Shown here in pieces: positions 18,043-27,164 of a stretch of DNA of 64,000 nt. Source of the DNA: Dendrophyllia cribrosa. Its lineage: Eukaryota > Cnidaria > Anthozoa > Scleractinia > Dendrophylliidae. Where the stretch lies: assembly GCA_024195265.1 (NCBI GenBank), contig JAJLRJ010000001.1, forward strand, positions 7,030,357 to 7,094,356. The letters run 5' to 3'. Both the position numbers and the translations under genes were made by a program. How positions within the stretch are numbered: position 1 is the first letter of the stretch; the number at the start of each line of letters is the position of its first letter. The notes under the pieces are model-generated. The model was not told the origin of the DNA and ran no database searches. It saw nothing but the letters and a program-made list of their open reading frames with translations.

Positions 18043-21000
18043 TCACCCCACTGCTTCATAGCTGTCCCCCGTGACAGGATTGGGCAGTGGAGTCCCGCTT
18101 TCACTGGTCGCGCTGACAGCACTTGTCAGTAAACCGTCCTCCATGTTGTCTGGCTGCGTTGACCTGAACAGGTCTTTCTTTGTCAGAAAGCTTGCTGGGT
18201 TTCTCAAACAGCTGCCAAGAAAAAAATATAAATGATATTAATACTTTTGTTAGCACCTTTGCATGTAACCTGCAGTTCAATCGCCTGTAGCTCCCCGAGG
18301 CTTCGCAGCTCAGTTGGCAGAAAGAGGTTTCAGTATAGTTGCTAAAGAAATTTGGGTGCTACGCCAGTGGAGGTATGAAACACTAAAATTTAGTATCACT
18401 TGATAAGGTAAATTGCATAGCAGTTTTCGGGTGTCGTAAAACCCAAACCACAGTAATTACTTTGGTCAATCACAAGAGACGCAAACGATCCAATGAACCA
18501 ATCAGAACTCAAAGCAAATACATGTAGCCGGCGCCAAGCGCGGGAAAACGCGTGCGGGCAAGTCACAATTGGTTTTAGTTTTAGTTTGGTTGAGAAAGTG
18601 ACGCGAGATGTTTTAAAAAACTAAGAAAATTGCGAAATTACTTTCGACACTCAATTGAAAACCGCTTTAAGATCGACTGCCGGATCTATAACCTACCACA
18701 CGAGTATCAGCGGTATGATCAAGATCACTGCCCCAAGAAAGAACACGAAGCCAGGAAAATCGAACTTGAGGGAAGCAGGATACATGGAGTTGAAGATGAA
18801 TGCCCCGAGAAAATTACACAAGGTTTCCAGCGATGCAGTGGCAGAAAAAAGCGCTCCTGAAAACGACAAAGAAACATGACAATACTGAAATAAAAAGAAA
18901 ATCGCAGAAACATGCATGAATTTGTGAGCAGGAAAATTACCGTGTGAATATGTTGTTCAGTACAAAAGGCATTCTTTCTGGCAACTTGAAACACAACATT
19001 CGCTGTATCGAGGCAAGTTGCAGGCGTGACACCTTCTCTCTTTAACTTGTTTCGCAACAAAAACAATTAAGTTACGAGTTTGGCTGCAACTGGAACACTA
19101 TAATTGTAACTTTTCAAGCAATCCTCGCGTATCCTTGTGAATCACCTTAAGAAAGCAGCCACGCGAAGATTTTCCCATTCGCGTTTTCACTTTTCCTTTG
19201 ACTTATGCTAAAAAACGAGGGCCTTCGTACATTTTGCATACCTTATTATAGGAAATTAACAATGCACGTTGATAACGCGAAGAAAATTTACGTTACACTA
19301 AATTAACGCGAATTTCTCAAAAGTTAGGTTTACATGCATTAAATTAACGCGAATTTTTCGATAAGCATCTTGCTTCATTTACTGCGATTTTCATAATTCT
19401 GCAAACTTGCACTGTTGGGCATATTCCCACAGAACTAAGCCGATATATTTGGTTTTCATTGAAGAGAGGAGCTAACGTAATGGGGGAGGTGAACTCTATA
19501 AAATACAAACGGTCTCCACTGGTTCAAGGCGGCTTAGATAAACCAGTAGAAGTAACCGTGCATTGGGAGGACGAACGGGCATTGGAAATTTTAAAGAGGA
19601 AAACAGAAGAAAAGAGCTATCCTCTCGGGGAGACAGAGGAATATCAAGATCAATCAAAAGACATTTTGAACTCGATTTTAAACGAAGACGTCCTGTCAGA
19701 TTGTGACTCTGAAGAGCCAATAGAGGAGTTATGAACTAATAAGGTTTTGTAATGAAATAAAGGTGCTTTAAAATAACAACGTTGTAAAATAGCGTGCATT
19801 AAATTTACATCGACAATAATTAAGATACATTAAATTAACGCGAATTTTGTAAAATCGCGTTAATAAAGTGCATTGTTAATTTCCTATAATAAGGTAATCC
19901 TTGTGTTGTATGCCTCCTTCGGGCTTTTATCTGGGCTGTGCTTGAGGTTGTCATTATTATCAGAAGACAACAAAATGTAGCATAACGAGATGCAAGGAAA
20001 AACGTACCTTGTTCGTCTACGCCAACTGTTCTTGACATCATTCCACGGAAAATGGGAACAATGGCTCCACCGAATACCCCGATAATTGGCGCTGATAAGA
20101 GATTAGAGAGAGAGGTTAAAAAAGTCTATTTATCCCTATCATCCCTAAAAAGAAAATAGTTGAAAATTTTCTTTTTATAAAATGGCTACCTCTCGACAAC
20201 GGGAAAACGTCCCGCGGGGGGGGGGGGGGGGGGGTACTCCCGGGGGGGGGGGGGTACTCCCGACAATTTAGGATAGGTGTGTGCCGCCAAGGTTCTCAAA
20301 CCTTGACCCTATTTAAGGGTAGAAAATATCGAGATTTGATACCCTTTCTAAGGTCCAATTCAGGCGTGTAGTACAGTTTTAACAGACCATATCTTTTTCG
20401 TTTTGCGCGTTGGGGTGGATACTGCAATTCAGTGACCCTATCTAAGGAATATCTAAGGATCACAATACCAAAAATACCAAAAAGGTTACCCTATTTAAAG
20501 ACTGAGCACCTCAAAACCTTACCCTATCGGGCGGCACATACCTATATAGCGTATATAAGGAAGTACCCCCTCCCCCCCCGCCCCCGAGGGGGAAACGCGT
20601 CCCCAGACACCGAATTATCCTGGTAAAACAGCTTTAATTATTTTAACCAAGGATACATTTCTCTGTTATGCAATGGGCAATTACATAAAAGATAACTTGA
20701 TTGAATAAAACAATCCAGCATCTCTGACACAAATGTTTAAAATACATGTTATCTCCGCCCAACAAAACAGCCTCCATTTTGCTTCATTTAAGGGACACTG
20801 TGCCCTCGAAATTGTGTTTGCTTAATTTCCGAGTTATATCGCCAAATGCCACAAATATAGAGCGTTTTCATATGACGTCACGGCGGCCATATTGGTGTTC
20901 CAAAACAAAGAAACGGCGGCCATATTGGTGTACCAAACCAATCCTCTGGGAATTGAACTCTATTTTTATGCAAACATTTTCTTGTTTCATTAAACCAATA

Positions 21001-24000
21001 TGGCCGCTGGTCACGTGAGTGAAAACGCTCTATACAACTAAATTGGATAAAAGGATCCTATAGAGCAAAACAGTAGCAGTTTGGAAAAAAGTGCTGGATT
21101 ACAAAGATGGAAGTGTATTACAGTTCATAAAGTTTGATTTCGTGACAGGCGGACAAGAAATCAAAGTTTCCATTCTGATGGAATTTTGAGTTTTTTAGTC
21201 ATTATTGTGGAAAGGTTTAACTGTATATTTATGAAAGCACTTACACATATACACCAGCCACGTAGTTCTCGAGAATCCAAACACAATTAAAGCTGCAGCA
21301 AGTGAAAATAAACCAGCTCTTATTATGTTGACTTCACTCAGACATACTCCTAACAGCTTAATTCCAAGAACAGCACCAAGGCCTACCAAAAAGAAACGGA
21401 AAGCGGAGTAGTACCCAACTTCCTCCGGAGAGAAGCACAGAGGGGAGTGAAGCAAGAACAGAACAATGACCCCGCCAATACCAAGGGTGGTCAGGACAGT
21501 CACAGCAGAGGAGAATGTGAAGATGATTAGATTTCTTCTCGCTCCATTTCTTGGATTCTTGTACACATGCCACACTCTCCTGATGCTTGTCAAGCTAAAG
21601 AGGTGGCAAATTGTTTTGTGTTCAGTTGATGATGCCCTTGATTCAGGGACAAAGAAAACTACATAGAGAACTGAGGCGAGAAGGCAGACTAAGATGAACC
21701 AATAGGGCGCGATGAAACCAAGGTGTTCTATCCAAAGTCCACTGGTCAGCTGACTGACCATTCCTCCTGTGTACACAAGAAACTCCATAATAGCTAAAGG
21801 AGAGAGAGGAAAAAAAATCCAACCGTTACTAATTATTAGAAAAGCTTAAAACTGAAACAAATAAAAATTCACACTGTCTAATAATGAGATACTCCTCACC
21901 CCTCCCACATGCCTGTAACTTCAAGAGCATTTTAAGCCTTGGCAATCGGCAAACATGCCTATCAAAATATGGTTGCAAATGCCACAGGTCATGAACAAAA
22001 ACGCATTCTAAAAAGCACTCAGACACATGTTACTACAAAGTACATGTAATTGTAGTGGGTATTCTATTTAAAAGCACCAGTGGGGGTTAACCCACCAGGG
22101 GCGTAGCTACCTGTACGCACATACGCACGAATGTACCTGAAAAAGTTGAATAAAAAAAAGAAAAATATGACCCAGTTGAAAATTTATGTCCAAATTTGAG
22201 ACTTGAGGGGGGAGGTAGGGGGTATTTCAAAATTGATTGTGCATACCTCTGAAAAAGTCCTGGCTACGCCCCTGCCCACTCAATATGCACATCCACCACC
22301 AGTCGCAGATCCAGACTCCATTAAAGGCGGGGCAGAGTGAATAAAGTTGGAGGGGGGAAGTGGCTCAGTATAAAAATGTTATAGACTGAAAAATGTTTTT
22401 TTTTGCAAGATAAGGGCCTCTTCCCTAGATCCACATTTCCTATTTATTGAGCAGTTTCCATTGTTCCCATAGTGTCCTGATCTACACATACCTAGACGGA
22501 AACCTCTTTCAGATTCATCCGTGGTGTCAGCGATGTACGACATCACAGCCATTGCCATTGTAGTAAAAAATCCACACATGCCGCTGATGGCACTCCCCAC
22601 AAACAGCACATAAATTGGCCACTTTAAGTACATTGTTAAAAGTACAATAACTGCTTCAATGGTGCTTCCAACAGCAGGTAATGCTAGGGCAGGTCGTCGC
22701 CCGACCATGTCTGTCCATGCACCAATAAAGAGCGCAGTAACCAACGAAGGAATTGAGGCAAACATGACTATTCCCAAATGGACATATGATGATATGGACT
22801 GGACCTGATCAGAAATTAGCATTTTTAAAACCCTTTAATAACTGAACTTAGTAGCCAAAATCAAAATTTGAAAAAGTTCCCAATTCCTTTTTTTCAAATA
22901 TTTTGAAAATCTAAACATCACCAATAATAAAGTACTGCTCAGTAGCTCTTTTATTTGAATGGTCACACTTCAGGATTTCATCCACAGACTCAAACGTTAG
23001 AGCCACCTTGTACAGCAAAATAAACAGTACCACAGGAAAGTACTGCTCGATAGCTTTTATTTGAATGGTCACACTTCAGGATTTCATCCACAGACTCAAA
23101 CGTTAGAGCCACCTTGTACAGCATAATAAACATCACCACAGGAAAGTACTGCTCAATAGCTTTTATTTAAATGGTCACACTTCAGAATTTCATCCACAGA
23201 CTCAAACGTTAGAGCCACCTTGTACAGCATAATAATTAAACAGCACCACAGGAAAGTACTGCTCAGTAGCTTTCATTTGAATGGTCACACTTCAGGATTT
23301 CATCCACAGAATCAAAAGGTTAGAACCACCTTATACAGCATAATAAACAGTACCATGGGAAAGTACATGTATTGCTCAATAGCTTTTATTTGTGAATGGT
23401 CGCACTTTAGGATTTGGTCCACAGAATCAAAAAAGTTAGAACCTGACCTTAATTACAGCATAATAGACAGTACCACAGGAAAGTATTGCTCAATAGCTTA
23501 ATTAATTCATTTGAATGGTCACACTTCAGGATTTCATCCACAGACTCAAATGTTAGAAATACATGTACATCACATAACTCAAGATTTTAAAGATATATAA
23601 ATAAAGCTATTAATAATTCAAAAATATTGTTGATAAATATATTTGCAACTTGATGAAAATACAAAATTCCTTGATGCCACACCCATAATACCCTATTCAA
23701 AATTTCCAACAAGCCAGAGCCTTGTCACTTTTATGTCTAGTTTCCGGCTCTGGGTATATTTATGATAAATTTATTATAATATTTGACAAAGTTTCTTGAC
23801 AACAAATAAAAAATGTTCACCTCTTTTTCTAATTCTTCAAGAGAAGAGTTGAGTTTCTGTTTACTGCAGCTCCCATTTGATGAGGTGCTATAAGGGAAAC
23901 CCTTTGCATCGCTGACACGCTTGTAGATATACTGCTGAATGACTGGTAAGTGCATAAAGAGGCCATATGCATACAAGAAGATAACTGGCTCTATAGTGAG

Positions 24001-24033
24001 CCTTGGCATCTTCCACTGCATTCCTAGAGGCAT
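18043..24033 (-). CDS. SLC46-like major facilitator transporter
   Basis: Six exons in transcript order: 23821-24033, 22492-22804, 21245-21793, 20008-20091, 18697-18856, 18043-18211, with phases 0, 1, 1, 1, 2 all in agreement, giving 495 residues, the usual SLC46 size. The ATG is at 24031-24033. The first exon holds TM1 (EPVIFLYAYGLFMHL) and an extracellular loop with NGS and NSS sequons. Exon 2 has the MFS signature DMVGRRPAL after TM2 and an ADTTDESERGFR loop after TM5. Later exons carry hydrophobic TM segments. The tail is acidic and serine-rich, ending SYEAVG. SLC46 proteins are proton-coupled solute carriers (folate for A1; lysosomal or immune ligands for others); which subtype this is cannot be told by eye. 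Its introns hold several mobile elements. Confidence 0.9.
18420..18667. mobile_element. GAGCGGTTTTCAA-family MITE copy in transporter last intron
   Basis: Ends are GCAGTTTTCGGGTGTCGTAA and CTCAATTGAAAACCGC. The interior has CCAAACCACAGTAATTACTT, CAATCAGAACTCAAAGC and GCGGGAAAACGCG. Its right end lies 30 bp from exon 18697-18856. Confidence 0.85.
19480..19734 (+). CDS. 84-aa acidic protein encoded inside a TIR element
   Basis: ATG at 19480, stop at 19732-19734; an in-frame TTG lies 21 bp upstream, but the ATG is the better start. The N-terminal half is basic and mixed (SIKYKRSP, VTVHWEDERALEILKRK). The C-terminal third is strongly acidic (DCDSEEPIEEL). There is no signal peptide, membrane segment or transposase signature. 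AATAAA follows 21 bp after the stop, so the unit looks like a compact transcription unit. I do not recognise the family. It may be an accessory protein, the last exon of a degraded transposase, or a captured host exon. Confidence 0.45.
   Translation: MGEVNSIKYKRSPLVQGGLDKPVEVTVHWEDERALEILKRKTEEKSYPLGETEEYQDQSKDILNSILNEDVLSDCDSEEPIEEL
19756..19761 (+). promoter_or_regulatory. Poly(A) signal AATAAA of the element-borne ORF
   Basis: A canonical AATAAA hexamer 21 bp past the stop codon at 19732-19734, still within the TIR element. Confidence 0.5.
20213..20590. mobile_element. Repeat with poly-G left end and poly-C right end, copy 1
   Basis: It begins with a long G run plus GGTACTCCCG (twice) and ends GTACCCCCTCCCCCCCCGCC, so the ends are inverted repeats dominated by homopolymer. 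The interior has repeated ACCCTATTTAA/ACCCTATCTAA words and GGGCGGCACATACCTATATA. 36015-36650 has the same architecture. Confidence 0.75.
20788..21190. mobile_element. GGGACACTGT-family element, copy interrupted by a MITE
   Basis: It starts TTAAGGGACACTGTGCC and matches 47760-48133 over most of its length: GTTATATCGCCAAATGCCAC, CCTATAGAGCAAAACAGTAG, GTGCTGGATT and GGCGGACAAGAAATCAAA. The stretch 20860-21030 is a separate MITE absent from the 47760 copy. The right end is worn, close to exon 21245-21793. Confidence 0.8.
20860..21030. mobile_element. GAGCGTTTTCATATGACGTCAC MITE nested in another element
   Basis: The left TIR GAGCGTTTTCATATGACGTC, with ACGGCGGCCATATTGGT, is mirrored by ACCAATATGGCCGCTGGTCA and CGTGAGTGAAAACGCTC. 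TATA flanks it on both sides (20856-20859 and 21031-21034). An internal partial duplication of CGGCGGCCATATTGGTGT is visible. Confidence 0.9.
22096..22274. mobile_element. hAT-like MITE with CAGGGGCGTAGCTA ends
   Basis: The left end CAGGGGCGTAGCTACCTG is mirrored by GTCCTGGCTACGCCCCTG. CAGGGGCG termini are typical of hAT-group non-autonomous elements. The interior is non-coding. It lies in the SLC46-like gene intron between exons 21245-21793 and 22492-22804. No clean 8-bp duplication was seen. Confidence 0.75.
22931..23560 (+). repeat. Six-unit ~108-bp tandem array
   Basis: AGTACTGCTC or its variant starts at 22931, 23039, 23145, 23255, about 23361 and about 23481, giving periods of 106-120 bp. 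Each unit has TTTGAATGGTCACACTTCAG, GATTTCATCCACAGACTCAA, GTTAGAGCCACCTTGTACAG and CACAGGAA. The array lies in the first coding intron of the SLC46-like gene. Single or paired units occur at 4150-4345, near 10686-10760 (inverted), 27985-28060 and 45860-45920. Confidence 0.9.
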
Positions 24034-26113
24034 CTTTTGAAGTTACTCATGGTAATAAAAAAGAGAAAGACCTGCAGTTGAATCCCTCATCAGGAGAAGT
24101 ATAATTTAACTATTTTAGCTAACACAATAAATATAAGTTATTTGAAGGTTTAAAACAGCTGTACCTGTTAAAATTGAAAATATTAATAAAAATTCAGGCA
24201 TGACAGGGGTCTTTGCAATTGCCCTTGGAAATGGGTGGGAAGGGGGTCAAGAGGAAATCCTGTATTTTTTCTTTTAAAAATCCTAGTTTAGGCACAGAAA
24301 GTGGCTGAAGTGTAAGTTAGAATCTTGGTGATCTGTGCAGGGATAAAGGGGCTGGCTAACCTATTCCAGGCTCTCGTGTTGCAACTCACACATTACTTAA
24401 ATGTAAATTACCTAGCCCTCCCCCAATTTTTGTCAAATATTCCATTTCTAAAGTCACAGGTTTTGGTTAGTTTCAAGCTGGAACAGGCAATTTCAACATC
24501 AAACTCATTCCACCAACCTGCTCAAAAGTGTTGGAACACTTAACCCCACCCCCTTTCCCCACAAATTATCTTTGTTGTCACCTCCCCCTCCCCTCCCTTA
24601 ATACAAAGGGGGTCAAAAGGGAGGACTTGGGAAATTGGATGATAATTTCTCTCTTCGAACTATTTTGTCATTATGTGGTATTTTTTTGAGTGACCCAAGG
24701 TCTTTTTATAGCCAGCATTGCTTGTAGGACTGTCTATATGCCAACCTGGGTATCCTGTGTCAACAGTGCAGTCAACTTGAATATTTTCGGTTATTTAATA
24801 TTAAATATCAACATTAATTGCTTCATTCTTAAAACCAGTGATGGCGCGATAAGACCAGAACTGCTCCATTATAAGGGATATTGAATTAACTTATTTTAAT
24901 TATCACTGATTATCAGTACTAGCCTGCTTGAAGTCGATGGAAAATGAAATCGAAAAAAACGGCGTCAGCTCGTGCATGCGGGTGCATGGCACCGGGCTTA
25001 AGGGCTTAAGGGAAGACTTAACAACAGCTGTTGTTGTATAATATGCAATTGCTGGTTTTGTTATTTACTAATGTCTTACCTTTGAGAATTAAAACAAGAA
25101 ATACAGAAGAAGTTCACTCTTCTATCACAGCAGTTTCCACGGCAAAGTTCACCGAGCTTTACCGCGCATTGGCGCCAAATTTGTCAATCGCTCGGCTCCG
25201 GATAAATCGTTTCGTGTCTGATTTATCCTCGCATCAAGACATCGGTTTCCTTTTCCGAGGCCTTATCCACAGAAACGTTGTATGCCTCTTCTCATAGAAG
25301 CATTTTATAAGATCCTAAACGTCGTACACGACTTCGGCATGAAGGTACAGGACCCCATCACACGTTGATCACCTGAGATCATGAAAATATAAATGACGTT
25401 CCCATCGATGACGTACATCATGTAAATCACAGCTGTGCAAATGTGCTCTTGACCAATCACTGAGCACGCGTAACTTTAGTGGCAGCGGGACCTCTTCATT
25501 TTGGTTCATTAAAACAAACAAAAAACCGAATCAGAAGCTTATCACGTACGTAATAAGCTTCTGAACGAATTTAGTAAAAAAAAAAAATGAACGACTTATA
25601 ATTAGCACACAGGGAGAACAGATGAGATCGGAAGGCACCTCCGAAGGCAGCCGCTATCGGTCCATTGTTGATCTCATTGCCCCCACCCCACCCATGAACA
25701 ATGTATGGCACTGAGGGTGGTCACAACCAAGATTTTTTGGGGTGGGAGTTTAAATAATATGATTCTTCACTAATATTTCTTTCTTCAGTACACATAAATT
25801 ATTAAAGCTTAACTTGAAAGGCTCTAGGCATGATTGTCCAAAATAAGATTTTATTAGGCAATTGACATTTTGATAACGTGTTTTCAAAGCCTCAAAAGTA
25901 CAGTGTACCAGTACTCTCATGTCAATTGCAAAAATTCCAACGATGTCTAAAAAACTCCTTTTCTGGGATTTCTTTTTCATGTCAATTTTTTTCCCTTTAA
26001 AATGTGGATTATTTGATTGGATCTGTTTCAAGTACTTTTAATTAACATAAATGAGTCATTATTTTGACAAGAAAATAGTGAAAATTGCCACTCATTATGT
26101 TTTCTTAATAGGA

Positions 26114-26250
26114 CAATAACATGACTTTTGGAGGACATATTGTTTATTTGTGACCCATGTAGCACCATTTGCACCCAAGCACAGCAGGGGGGCAAATGGT
26201 GCTACAAGGGCCACAAATACACAATATGTATGACAAAAGTCATGTCATTA
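26114..26250. mobile_element. Hairpin repeat (AATAACATGACTTTTG)
   Basis: Inverted arms AATAACATGACTTTTG..GTAGCACCATTTGC and GCAAATGGTGCTAC..CAAAAGTCATGTCATTA, separated by a short GC-rich loop. Non-coding. Confidence 0.75.
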
Positions 26251-26718
26251 TCATTATCATTAAATCATTATCATTAAATTAGCTTTTTATTGGTTACATA
26301 GAACATCATTAGTTTATTTTAATTTTTAATTAATTCTATAACAATAAGTTTTATTTTTATTTATTTATTTACTTTCTTTTGTTTTCTAAAGTGTAATGCA
26401 CTTTTGATCATTTTATGTTAAAAAGTGCAATATTAATTTCAATTATTATTAATTATTATTATCAGAATACAAGGCCAAATTATGCAAAGTCTTTATAGAT
26501 GTCAAAAAATCAAGCATGCAGCTGGCTGATCCATTTGGTTTTTGTCTTCATAATTTGCTCATATTTATTATCACAAATTATGATAATCTGGAAGCAAGGG
26601 AAGACAAAGCAAAAATAAAAAACAAATCTCGACCTGTCCACAACATGATAGTTGAAGGCAAATAAATTGTTTTAATATTTATGACCACCAAGACTTAGGT
26701 TGGTTTAGAAGTGAACAT

Positions 26719-26920
26719 TAAAGAGTCTGACCTATCCAGTTTGCATTGCGCGCTTCTCTTATTGTTATGATATGGCTCTATTCCATATTTGGGCAAGCAT
26801 ATCACCTCTTGCACAAGTGAATTTCTCGTCTACAATACAGTATGAATTTTCGGGGGCCCTGAAAATTGCGGATGAACCAACATAGGCACACAATGCAAAC
26901 TGGGTGGGTCAGATTCTTTA
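26719..26920. mobile_element. Short TIR element (AAAGAGTCTGACC)
   Basis: AAAGAGTCTGACCTATCCAG with TTTGCATTG at the left is mirrored by CAATGCAAACTGGGTGGGTC and AGATTCTTT at the right. It is about 200 bp long with no ORF. Confidence 0.65.
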
Positions 26921-27164
26921 AGTGTTTATTCAAATTCAGTTTTAATAACAAGATTGACATACATGCAGTTATAAGACTTAAGTGAACATGGATGGATCTT
27001 ATCTCTTCCACCTGCAGATATGTTTCTCAGTAGATTGACTATAAGCCCTGCAAAACCCCTGTGCAGAAGGGAGCTATTGAGCAAAATCTAGCCTGCGAAA
27101 GCATCCAGTTTTTTCAGCTTTTTTCAGCTCTTTTCGTTATGTATAAAATACACAATAAACTTAG

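Larger units (their letters stand above)
19241..19894. mobile_element. TIR element carrying its own small gene
   Basis: TIRs of about 26 bp, CCTTATTATAGGAAATTAAC and onward, are mirrored at the right and flanked by TA (19239-19240, 19895-19896). Subterminal copies of ATTAAATTAACGCGAATTTT occur at both ends (near 19298, 19337 and, inverted, 19830-19865). The interior holds an ORF at 19480-19734 and AATAAA at 19756-19761. The element lies in an intron of the SLC46-like gene, and its ORF is on the opposite strand to that gene. TA duplication fits Tc1/mariner-like transposition but does not prove it. Confidence 0.85.
24034..27164. other. Intergenic stretch between SLC46-like gene and MED28
   Basis: No supported coding gene. 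It would contain the transporter 5' UTR and promoter. It holds a 34-bp palindrome TCAGAAGCTTATCACGTACG.. at 25533-25566 and the two hairpin elements listed next. Open frames here (for example 25031-25297) lack splice sites, start context or recognisable domains. Confidence 0.5.

Noticed and set aside
21829..22026. Minus-strand frame between transporter exons
   Set aside because: The splice phases of the flanking exons (22492-22804 and 21245-21793) join directly and the translation is not membrane-like.
22931..23560. CRISPR-like array
   Set aside because: Units are ~108 bp with no short-repeat and unique-spacer pattern, and the DNA is animal.
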